From the IMG/VR virus record IMGVR_UViG_3300035181_000160, positions 1 to 20,985 of that record: a DNA stretch of 20,985 bases. The stretch is one strand, 5' to 3'. Positions 1 to 5,389 of this stretch are shown here, one piece after another. The position numbers were made by a program, and so were the translations under genes. This stretch comes from a virus. Positions within the stretch are counted from its first letter, which is position 1, and the number at the start of each line of letters is the position of its first letter. The notes under the pieces are model-generated. The model searched no databases and was not told the DNA's origin. It was given only the letters and a program-made list of their open reading frames with translations.

Positions 1-49
1 CCAATGCCGGTGCGATGGAACCGATGGCCGTCTTGAGGTCAAAGCTCAT
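1..49 (-). CDS. Partial hypothetical phage protein (N-terminus only)
   Basis: Only about 16 N-terminal codons lie in the window (MSFDLKTAIGSIAPAL); the gene runs off the left edge. Two in-frame ATG codons exist, at 55 and 49. I chose 49 because a GGGGG Shine-Dalgarno-like run ends 7 bases before it and only 1 base before the other. It begins 15 bases after the endolysin stop, so it belongs to the same lysis operon. The opening resembles small Ala/Gly-rich hypothetical proteins that often follow phage endolysins, but too little is visible to assign a function. Confidence 0.6.
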   Translation of the reverse strand, partial: MSFDLKTAIGSIAPAL

Positions 50-64
50 ATTCATACCCCCGAA

Positions 65-535
65 TTAGGCCGCGCTTGCGACCTTGAATAAACGATTCAT
101 CCACCCCCGACCATAATTCGGCCAGGTATTGAGTTTCATATAAGCTAACGCACGAAGTGTCATGAAGTTAGCCGTCTGGTCTGGAGTAGCTTGAACGGCC
201 TTTTGCATCGTCAATGGTCCAAGTTCGCCATCCACCTGCACGCCAACAGCACTCTGCAATAATAGCGTAGCGGAGAACGTGCCTTGATTGACTGCACTAT
301 CAAAGACGTACAGACTCAACGGCCAAGGGATTTCGTCGCACCGCATCCGGTCCCAATAATCGCGCAGGTAGATTGACATGGCGTCGTCCTCAGTAAGATT
401 GGCAATATCCAGATTCGGGTACGCCTTCTTGCTGATGCCCCATTTCGTTTCACCGCCCGGGTCGTTCGGGTCATTTACATATCCGCCTTCGACTCCAACC
501 ACAATCGTAAACGCTCTATCGAAATCTCCGGTCAT
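65..535 (-). CDS. Endolysin, glycoside hydrolase family 108-type muramidase
   Basis: 156 residues. The N-terminus carries the GH108 signature EGGYVNDPNDPGGETKWGIS (residues 16-35), with Glu16 as the expected catalytic acid. A C-terminal segment around VQVDGELGPLTMQKAV matches the peptidoglycan-binding domain usually paired with GH108. Family members cut the glycan backbone of peptidoglycan, so this protein should lyse the host cell at the end of infection. There is no signal peptide, so release would depend on a holin; the flanking small proteins are candidates. The length is a little short for the family (usually about 160-190) but both parts are present. Its start overlaps the stop of the upstream 83-residue gene (ATGA), which implies translational coupling. 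Family call confident; exact cleavage chemistry is inferred. Confidence 0.9.
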   Translation of the reverse strand: MTGDFDRAFTIVVGVEGGYVNDPNDPGGETKWGISKKAYPNLDIANLTEDDAMSIYLRDYWDRMRCDEIPWPLSLYVFDSAVNQGTFSATLLLQSAVGVQVDGELGPLTMQKAVQATPDQTANFMTLRALAYMKLNTWPNYGRGWMNRLFKVASAA

Positions 536-783
536 CGGTCGGCCTTTCCATCGAGTTTATCTTCGATCTTATCCAGCTTGGCAAATAGCGCATCGGACAG
601 TTTCATAAAATCATTTTTATGGACGTATTGCCCCGCTACTAGTATTTCCACGTGGGATAATTTCTCGGCCAGGTTTTTGTCGGCTTCCTGCAATGCCTTG
701 AGCGAATCCCACGCCGCTTTGAGATATGCACCCAGGATCACATTGGCAAGAGCAATCGCTATATCTATCGTATTCTGTTCCAT
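532..783 (-). CDS. Small coiled-coil phage protein of the lysis cassette, possible holin or accessory protein
   Basis: 83 residues. The N-terminal 25 residues (IDIAIALANVILGAYLKAAW and neighbours) form a short hydrophobic or amphipathic segment. The rest is charged and predicted helical (KALQEADKNLAEKL, then DALFAKLDKIEDKLD near the C-terminus), typical of a coiled coil. Proteins of this shape are common beside phage endolysins. The single N-terminal hydrophobic helix allows a holin-like or membrane-tethered role, but no recognised holin family can be named. It ends in an ATGA overlap with the endolysin and starts 8 bases after the 93-residue gene. The Shine-Dalgarno is poor, so it may rely on coupling. 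Confidence 0.7.
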   Translation of the reverse strand: MEQNTIDIAIALANVILGAYLKAAWDSLKALQEADKNLAEKLSHVEILVAGQYVHKNDFMKLSDALFAKLDKIEDKLDGKADR

Positions 784-791
784 GCATTCAC

Positions 792-1073
792 TTATTTAAT
801 GGCGTTTTCACAATGATTCGGATGAAGATAATCGAGCAACTGGCAGAGCCAGCATCCCCATTTAGCTCCTCGTTGCCTAGCGTATTCGGCCCGCGCCGAA
901 ATGGTCATTGAAGCATTTCCGCCCCAAGGTACGTTCCAGCTTTCATCCTCAGCGATCAGGCATTGCCAACCTCGATCTCCGCCAGACAGAACGATGCATG
1001 ACGCCCACAGATAGCGGATCGGTGCAATGCAAAGCAGAACGATCCATAGTGCCAGCCTGATGACGTAATTCAT
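792..1073 (-). CDS. Conserved phage membrane-anchored protein of unknown function
   Basis: 93 residues. Residues 4-28 are strongly hydrophobic (IRLALWIVLLCIAP then RYLWASCIV), giving one transmembrane segment or uncleaved signal anchor. The remainder has a pattern I recognise from hypothetical proteins in the lysis region of proteobacterial phages: WQCLIAED, then a GG-containing loop, TISARAEYARQRG, LLDYL and a closing HC. Five cysteines are present. The start has a Shine-Dalgarno (AGAGG) 8 bases upstream. It precedes the 83-residue gene by 8 bases. Function unknown; location suggests a role in lysis or envelope disruption. Confidence 0.72.
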   Translation of the reverse strand: MNYVIRLALWIVLLCIAPIRYLWASCIVLSGGDRGWQCLIAEDESWNVPWGGNASMTISARAEYARQRGAKWGCWLCQLLDYLHPNHCENAIK

Positions 1074-1076
1074 ACC

Positions 1077-1181
1077 CTATTCCTCTGTGGATTGTGGCCA
1101 AATGATCCGCCCAAAGACCGCCATCCAATGCAAACCTACCACGTATTTCAGATGCAGATGACGAACGGCAGCGGGAGCCAT
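1077..1181 (-). CDS. Possible 34-residue ORF coupled to the downstream membrane protein
   Basis: A minus-strand ORF begins at ATG 1181 and encodes 34 residues ending in RIIWPQSTEE. Its TAG stop lies 3 bases before the next gene's ATG, in the same GAGGAATAG stretch that supplies that gene's Shine-Dalgarno, an arrangement typical of coupling. The composition is protein-like, with hydrophobic residues in the middle and an acidic end. Against it: the Shine-Dalgarno is weak and the length is within chance. No function can be assigned. Confidence 0.35.
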   Translation of the reverse strand: MAPAAVRHLHLKYVVGLHWMAVFGRIIWPQSTEE

Positions 1182-1198
1182 CCGCGCTTTTTGCTTTC

Positions 1199-1223
1199 GG
1201 TTACGTGAAGGTTACGGTATGAT
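1199..1223 (+). promoter_or_regulatory. Phased GGTTACG direct repeats abutting a TATGAT box
   Basis: GGTTACG occurs at 1199-1205 and again at 1210-1216, exactly 11 bases apart, about one helical turn. A TATGAT hexamer resembling a sigma70 -10 box follows at 1218-1223. No good -35 is present at 16-18 bases, so any promoter would need an activator, and the repeats are natural candidate sites. Transcription from here would run directly into the terminator at 1245-1278. Function inferred only. Confidence 0.35.
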
Positions 1224-1244
1224 TGCGGCTATCGGTAGTATTTG

Positions 1245-1278
1245 GGGTCGGGTTCTGATTGGGAACCCGGCCCTTTTT
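1245..1278 (+). terminator. Strong rho-independent terminator, plus strand
   Basis: An 11-bp stem with one G-T wobble pairs 1245-1255 with 1263-1273 around a 7-base loop and is followed at once by TTTTTG then TTTT. The flank on the other side has no T-run for minus-strand transcription, so it is directional. It points against the late operon. It could end a short transcript starting near 1229 or shield alpA from antisense transcription. Confidence 0.78.
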
Positions 1279-1301
1279 GTTTTAGGTCATGTCGCGGCCC
1301 C

Positions 1302-1508
1302 TTATACCGATGCTATCAGAGCGCGAATGTCCTCGACGCGCCAGGCAGTAATGCGCGGCCCGAGTTTTACCGGCTTGGGGTATCGTCCGCTTCGGACTCC
1401 ATCCCACCAGCAACTTTTCCCGATGGGAATTATCGGGGGAATTCCAGCCTTGGGGTCGCCAATTATTTGCGGCAATCTAAGAAAGCCGGTTTCAGGAAGT
1501 TTGTTCAT
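1302..1508 (-). CDS. alpA: AlpA-family phage transcriptional regulator
   Basis: 68 residues with the AlpA/MerR-like winged helix pattern: FLRLPQIIGDP, then PIGKSCWWDGVRSGRYP as the recognition region, then PVKLGPRITAWRVEDIRAL. AlpA proteins are small DNA-binding factors; the E. coli CP4-57 member activates the prophage excision gene. A Shine-Dalgarno (AGGAG) sits 9 bases before the ATG. The gene lies between the fibre-associated gene and the lysis genes in late orientation, with a 146-base upstream gap after 1655 in which I see no convincing promoter. No integrase is in view, so its usual partner is missing. It might regulate lysis or late genes, or act with an integrase outside the window. 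Family confident; role open. Confidence 0.87.
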   Translation of the reverse strand: MNKLPETGFLRLPQIIGDPKAGIPPIIPIGKSCWWDGVRSGRYPKPVKLGPRITAWRVEDIRALIASV

Positions 1509-1654
1509 TGCGTCGTGCTCCTATCTGACTGTCGGATGCCATTGGATGTAAGTCTATCGAAGCGGATTTTATTTGTCTACGACATGGACAGAATTGCGCG
1601 AAAGTCGCTGTTAATCTGTCCCTCTGGTTATTCGTCTGGAGATGGCGAACAGGA

Positions 1655-2101
1655 TCAATTCGGCCATTGCAGCAATGGAAGCTCGGCTTCAAGCTCTTCC
1701 CACGTCGGAGCCTGCCGAGTACCTGACTGAACTGCGCTCAGGATTTCATAGCACTTAGCCCACGTCGCGTCGCGTTCCTGCACGCAGTATTGTCCTTCCC
1801 CGGAGAATTTTGGATTCGTGCTAGTCGTATATGTGCACGCCGAAAGAATTCCATCGTAGCCACGAGTACGCGCGAATGTGTCGAGACGGGATTGGACCCC
1901 TACGGAGAATTCTGCGACGATTTCCTCTGGCGTCTTTGGCGGGGGAGGAAGATTGACAAATGACGTTCCATCCCACGTCGCGCCGAGTTGAACCGACTCG
2001 GGCGCTTCGACAAGCGTGTAAAGCTCGCCGTAGCAATCAAGCGAAGGAACTTCCCAAAGATCAACTACTTTACCGTTTTCAATTCTTGCTGCTCGCATCA
2101 T
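1655..2101 (-). CDS. Tail-fibre-associated phage protein (possible fibre assembly or tip protein)
   Basis: 148 residues. The N-terminal half (residues 1-55) is a small beta-rich segment reading RIENGKVVDLWEVP and LGATWDGTSFVNLPPPP. The C-terminal half is helical, with SRLDTFARTRGYDGILSACT, GQYCVQERDATWAKCYEIL and a final ELEAELPLLQWP. I recognise this C-terminal pattern from proteins encoded right after tail fibre or tail spike genes in many phages, where it is annotated as a fibre assembly or hypothetical tail protein. It overlaps the fibre gene stop (ATGA; a second in-frame ATG follows immediately). The coupling supports a chaperone or fibre-subunit role. No enzymatic motif seen. Confidence 0.7.
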   Translation of the reverse strand: MMRAARIENGKVVDLWEVPSLDCYGELYTLVEAPESVQLGATWDGTSFVNLPPPPKTPEEIVAEFSVGVQSRLDTFARTRGYDGILSACTYTTSTNPKFSGEGQYCVQERDATWAKCYEILSAVQSGTRQAPTWEELEAELPLLQWPN

Positions 2102-3444
2102 TCAAACTCCCAAATTTCGATGTAGCCGGGGCCGCCATTGCTGCCTGCTATGCCGCTTCCGGTGGCGCCGCCTGCTCCGCCGCCGCTGAGGCCGGCGCTT
2201 GGACCGGGGCCATTGCCGCCTCCGATGCCGCCGCCGCCAAGAACGCAGTTGCCGCCATTTCCGCCAGTGCTGGTGCTTCCCCCGGCGGAGACAGCGGCAG
2301 CACCGCCTGGTCCGCCACGCATATTAGTGCCTCCTCCACTCGTAGATCCTCCGCTGCCGCCGGTGCCGCCAGTGGTGCCGCTGCCGCCGGTGCCGGCGGC
2401 GCCTGCGCCGGCCGATATGCCGGCAATCGTCGTTGCGCCGCCTGAGCCGCCGGCGGATCCGCTGCCGCCGCCTAAACCGGCAGCACCCACCGAATAGGCG
2501 TAAGACGCTGCGGGTGAGGTGATAAATAAATCGCCATATCCGCCGCCGCCTCCGCCTCCGCCGCCCGCTGCGCTGCTGCTTCCGCCGCTGCCGCCGCCGC
2601 CGCCGATAGCCCGGATCAATAGCCGGTTGATATTGGCCGGCTTGGTGTATGTCCCGCTGCCAGCCGTAGTGTAGCGTGTGATGTTGTAAAGTCTCCCGAG
2701 GGAGGCCGCCCCGAATGTTCCATTGCCGCGCAAGACCTGGTTCACGTCGTTTGGCGGTGTAGGCACCAGGCCGCTAGTTGTGGCGGTCATGGTGGCAATG
2801 GCCTGGAACGTCCTATCCCCGCGCAGGAACGTCGTGTTATCTGCCGTCCCGCCGCCGAGGGCTGTCGTTTGGACGGACGCGGTAGATGTGCCGGTGAGGA
2901 TGGTCGCAGTGGAAGCGCTGTTTACCGAGGTCCCGACCAACTGGAATTGCGTCCCGTCATAAACCACCTCAACGACTGCCCCGGAAGGAATATCACCGAC
3001 AGCAAGAGCGGTTGCCCCGTTCTTGGTAATCGCCTTCGCCCCCAAGCCGTTTAGGTTGAGCGTGACAGATGTTGTGGTGTTCGCCCCGGACGAGACAAAG
3101 CGGAAGCACTGACCGGCTGCGTAAGCCCCCATCCCAATCGCCGCTACAGCGGTGATGGTATCTGTTCCGGAAACAGAAGTAAGCCATTCGTAGGTGTTGT
3201 CCTGGCATTGTGCTGCCGATGCATATTCGTTACGGTTTTGAGCATTGGCCACATTGATATGCCTGAAGCCAGTCATGGGCAGGTTATTGGTTATCGGAGT
3301 CTGACCGTCCTGAGAGATCGATTGCGTTAGAGCGGTGGCAATGTCGGTCATCGTGTTATTGGCCCAATTAGGATCAATGGTGGTGCCGTTGTTTACCGGG
3401 TTGCCGGATGGTAACGAGTAGGAGCCGGAGCCGTTACGGGACAT
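2098..3444 (-). CDS. Tail fibre / receptor-binding protein with glycine-rich C-terminus
   Basis: 448 residues. Residues 1-85 match the virion-attachment end typical of podophage fibres: MSRNGSGSYSLPSGNPVNNG, then WANNTMTDIATALTQSI, DGQTPITNNLPMTGF and HINVANA. Residues 90-175 are a beta-rich shaft segment, followed by a linker (TGTSTASVQTTAL and GDRTFQAI). From about residue 265 (YTKPANINRLLIRAIGGGGG) to 440 the protein is dominated by glycine, serine and alanine, and it ends GPGYIEIWEFE. Gly-rich terminal domains of this type occur in fibres and adhesins that bind receptors; a polyglycine sandwich fold is known for the gp38 adhesins of T2/S16-like phages. Here the Gly-rich tip is fused to the fibre. 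It should recognise the host surface. Coupled to the 148-residue gene. Confidence 0.85.
   Translation of the reverse strand: MSRNGSGSYSLPSGNPVNNGTTIDPNWANNTMTDIATALTQSISQDGQTPITNNLPMTGFRHINVANAQNRNEYASAAQCQDNTYEWLTSVSGTDTITAVAAIGMGAYAAGQCFRFVSSGANTTTSVTLNLNGLGAKAITKNGATALAVGDIPSGAVVEVVYDGTQFQLVGTSVNSASTATILTGTSTASVQTTALGGGTADNTTFLRGDRTFQAIATMTATTSGLVPTPPNDVNQVLRGNGTFGAASLGRLYNITRYTTAGSGTYTKPANINRLLIRAIGGGGGSGGSSSAAGGGGGGGGGYGDLFITSPAASYAYSVGAAGLGGGSGSAGGSGGATTIAGISAGAGAAGTGGSGTTGGTGGSGGSTSGGGTNMRGGPGGAAAVSAGGSTSTGGNGGNCVLGGGGIGGGNGPGPSAGLSGGGAGGATGSGIAGSNGGPGYIEIWEFE
2127..2605 (-). repeat. Low-complexity glycine-codon tract in the fibre gene
   Basis: On the plus strand this reads as dense runs of GCC/CCG/CCA trinucleotides; on the coding strand it is GGN-rich, encoding GGGGGSGG, AGGGGGGGGGYG, GGSGSAGGSGG and similar. 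The periodicity is imperfect and mostly codon-level. Such tracts can expand or contract by slippage. They also create long open frames on other strands (1960-2497) that are not genes. Confidence 0.6.
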
Positions 3445-3462
3445 GTGCTATCCTTCAGACGA

Positions 3463-3485
3463 TAATAAACCCCGCACGGTGCGGG
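3463..3485 (-). terminator. GC-rich hairpin upstream of the fibre gene
   Basis: CCCGCA at 3471-3476 pairs with TGCGGG at 3480-3485 around a 3-base loop. In the minus direction it is followed by GTTTATTATC, a T-rich but broken tail, so this is a moderate terminator or mRNA end-stabilising hairpin. It lies between the ejection gene stop (3605) and the fibre start (3444), where it could reduce or separate fibre expression. It also lies just upstream of the plus-strand ORF at 3500. Confidence 0.5.
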
Positions 3486-3499
3486 CTGGAGTGTGAAAA

Positions 3500-3646
3500 A
3501 TGAACTTTTCTACGCTGCTCGGAATCGCTGCGATTCCTTTGTTTTCTCTTGCTATTCGCGGCCTAGCGCACTTGATCGGGCTTGTCGCGATTAGATTTTT
3601 GCCGTCATGGCTGAGTCGGGTTCTGACGCAGAAGATTGGACATTAA
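3500..3646 (+). CDS. Possible 48-residue hydrophobic protein antisense to the ejection gene 3' end
   Basis: Plus-strand ATG at 3500 with a GGAG Shine-Dalgarno 8 bases upstream opens a 48-residue frame ending TAA. It encodes MNFSTLLGIAAIPLFSLAIR then GLAHLIGLVAIRFLPSWL and a basic end (SRVLTQKIGH). Two hydrophobic stretches suggest one or two membrane helices. It occupies the otherwise gene-free gap 3445-3604 and overlaps the last 42 bases of the 594-residue gene antisense. Hydrophobicity, a good ribosome site and the gap all favour a real gene; short length and opposite orientation argue caution. No promoter is evident. A small membrane or lysis-modulating protein is possible. Confidence 0.5.
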   Translation: MNFSTLLGIAAIPLFSLAIRGLAHLIGLVAIRFLPSWLSRVLTQKIGH

Positions 3647-5389
3647 GGCGGCTAACGCTGGCGGATAAACCGGGCCTAGTGCAGCGGCAGTATTCGCCAG
3701 TGGAGACAGAACAGGACTTGCCGCCATTGCGCCTTTTTGGGCGGCCCCAAGTGCCGCCGCCATGTTTTTAGCCGCTGAGACAGACGGGCCGCTTGTATAA
3801 ACGCGGCTTGCTATATTGCCGGGGATCGACAAGGCCCAATCCATCGGGTTCAATGACCCCATTCGAGTTGCCGATCCTGAGTCTCCTACCAGCGGCTGGA
3901 AAGCCTGGGCAAATCGTGCCGCGTCATACATCGGGGTATGATTATTGCCGAATAGAAACCCGGTGCGGTCTTTCTGCTGAAGCAACGAAGCCAATGCGCG
4001 CCCGTTCACATTGCCACTGGACGGGTTAACCACGTTGCCACGCCCAGTAAGCAACATCAGGTTGCGATATTGCCCCCGCGCTGTATTAAGCGCATCCGCT
4101 AGGTCTGGACGGCCAGAGTCACGTAAGCCATTAGCCAGCACATCATCAACATGGTCTTTTACATCGCCCAATGCCATGCCTAGCTGACGGTCTCCACTGC
4201 CGCTGGTCATTTGGTTGTAGGATGACTTTCCGAGTTTGCTTGCGAGGTCTGTAAGCTGCTCAGTGGTGGCGCTTCCATTGGCGGCGTTGTTCATGAACCG
4301 ATTGACTAGCGGATGGTCGGTGATGGATTTCGTACCGTCACCGATTAGGCCTTGATAGTCGGACTCAGTTTGCGCAAGCTTGCCAAGGAACGCATCAGGA
4401 TCAATCGGAACCGCCCCCTGCCCTTTGATCCCTTCGTAAACCTGTCCGATGCGATCGGCAGCATTTCCGAGCGTCACACTGTCGAGCGTCGGGGAATCCT
4501 CACCAATGCCAGATGCCCAAATTCTATTTAGGGTTGTGTTGTTAGACGCCTTGATTGCGTTGAATGGGCCGGAGGTAGACGGATGGCTTTCCATGAACGC
4601 TTCGGCCTGCTGGAGCGGGATACTGCCGCTTACTTGCCCAGGTGTCGCCCGGAAGCCGAGACTTTGACCAGTAGACATTGCGGCCTGTTGCGCAGGGTTG
4701 AGTCCAGCAGCCGAACCGGGAGGAACTACTCCTGGACCGAATCCGCCACCACTGGCCGAGGCGTTAACCCCTTCAGATGCGATAGTTGAGCCTGCAGAAC
4801 CAGCAGAACCAGCACCACCAGCAGAACCAGCATTCCCACCCAGCGCTCCTGCCATGTTCTGAGACTTAAAAGAATTGGCTAGACGTTGCGCATATCCAGA
4901 AGCATATTTACCCGCTGCCCCGCCTAATGAGCCAAGCGCAGCATTAGTCCATGCACTATCACCGCCGCTAGTTGGCTGGGCTGCCCCAAGCGCACCTCCC
5001 AAAGCCATTGAACCGACATAGGTGTTCACGCCGGGGATTAGCATGGCTGGATACGCTGCTGCAGTATCCCCCGCCAGGTTACCCCACCATCCGGATCGTG
5101 TATTCATAAGCGGGGCCATTGATGTTTTCCAATCTGACACCTCTTGCGGAGTGGCTTGCCCGAACCGCTGTTTAGCACCAAGCATTAGCCCTTCTACCGC
5201 ACCACCGGCAGACGCAATGAAGCGATCCATAGGTGACATGCTGGCAACCTGATTTTGATACAGATTAGCCATAGACGGAACAGCGGCAGACGGCACAGCA
5301 TCTGCCCTCATATAATCAGCAAGGCTAATCGTGTGAGCAGAAGGCGTACCCGCAGCATCGGCCCTCATCAAGTCGGCTAGGCTGGGCAT
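3605..5389 (-). CDS. Putative internal virion / DNA ejection protein
   Basis: 594 residues, directly after the 649-residue gene (TAAATG). The N-terminus has a near-repeat, SLADLMRADA (residues 3-12) and SLADYMRADA (22-31), a plausible short linear binding motif. Residues 100-165 are rich in Ala and Gly and hydrophobic (GDTAAAYPAMLIPGVNTYVG, GALGAA), as expected for a protein that enters membranes. Then comes a GSAG low-complexity linker and a helical, charged middle, with another Ala-rich C-terminus. Size, composition and position between the tail/muralytic protein and the fibre match podophage ejection proteins, which leave the capsid with DNA to form a channel across the envelope. No clear family can be named, so the role is inferred from context. 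Confidence 0.65.
   Translation of the reverse strand: MPSLADLMRADAAGTPSAHTISLADYMRADAVPSAAVPSMANLYQNQVASMSPMDRFIASAGGAVEGLMLGAKQRFGQATPQEVSDWKTSMAPLMNTRSGWWGNLAGDTAAAYPAMLIPGVNTYVGSMALGGALGAAQPTSGGDSAWTNAALGSLGGAAGKYASGYAQRLANSFKSQNMAGALGGNAGSAGGAGSAGSAGSTIASEGVNASASGGGFGPGVVPPGSAAGLNPAQQAAMSTGQSLGFRATPGQVSGSIPLQQAEAFMESHPSTSGPFNAIKASNNTTLNRIWASGIGEDSPTLDSVTLGNAADRIGQVYEGIKGQGAVPIDPDAFLGKLAQTESDYQGLIGDGTKSITDHPLVNRFMNNAANGSATTEQLTDLASKLGKSSYNQMTSGSGDRQLGMALGDVKDHVDDVLANGLRDSGRPDLADALNTARGQYRNLMLLTGRGNVVNPSSGNVNGRALASLLQQKDRTGFLFGNNHTPMYDAARFAQAFQPLVGDSGSATRMGSLNPMDWALSIPGNIASRVYTSGPSVSAAKNMAAALGAAQKGAMAASPVLSPLANTAAALGPVYPPALAALMSNLLRQNPTQP
4792..4836 (-). repeat. Five tandem 9-bp units encoding a Gly-Ser-Ala linker
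   Basis: On the plus strand, units CTGCAGAAC, CAGCAGAAC, CAGCACCAC, CAGCAGAAC and CAGCATTCC run head to tail from 4792. They encode the Gly/Ser/Ala linker inside the putative ejection protein. Units two and four are identical, consistent with expansion by slippage. Confidence 0.75.

Noticed and set aside
1245-1278. T-arm of a tRNA or an attachment core
   Set aside because: The GGTTC/GAACC resemblance is part of a terminator stem; no acceptor or anticodon stems surround it.
1492-1692. 66-residue minus-strand frame upstream of alpA
   Set aside because: It overlaps the end of the fibre-associated gene and start of alpA in another frame, with unlike-protein composition.
2148-2426. Minus-strand Ala/Pro-rich open frame of 92 residues
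   Set aside because: It is an out-of-frame reading inside the fibre gene on the same strand, caused by low complexity.
1960-2497. Long plus-strand Ala- and Pro-rich open frames
   Set aside because: They mirror the GGN codons of the fibre's Gly-rich region; composition is a codon artefact and no ribosome site or conservation is visible.
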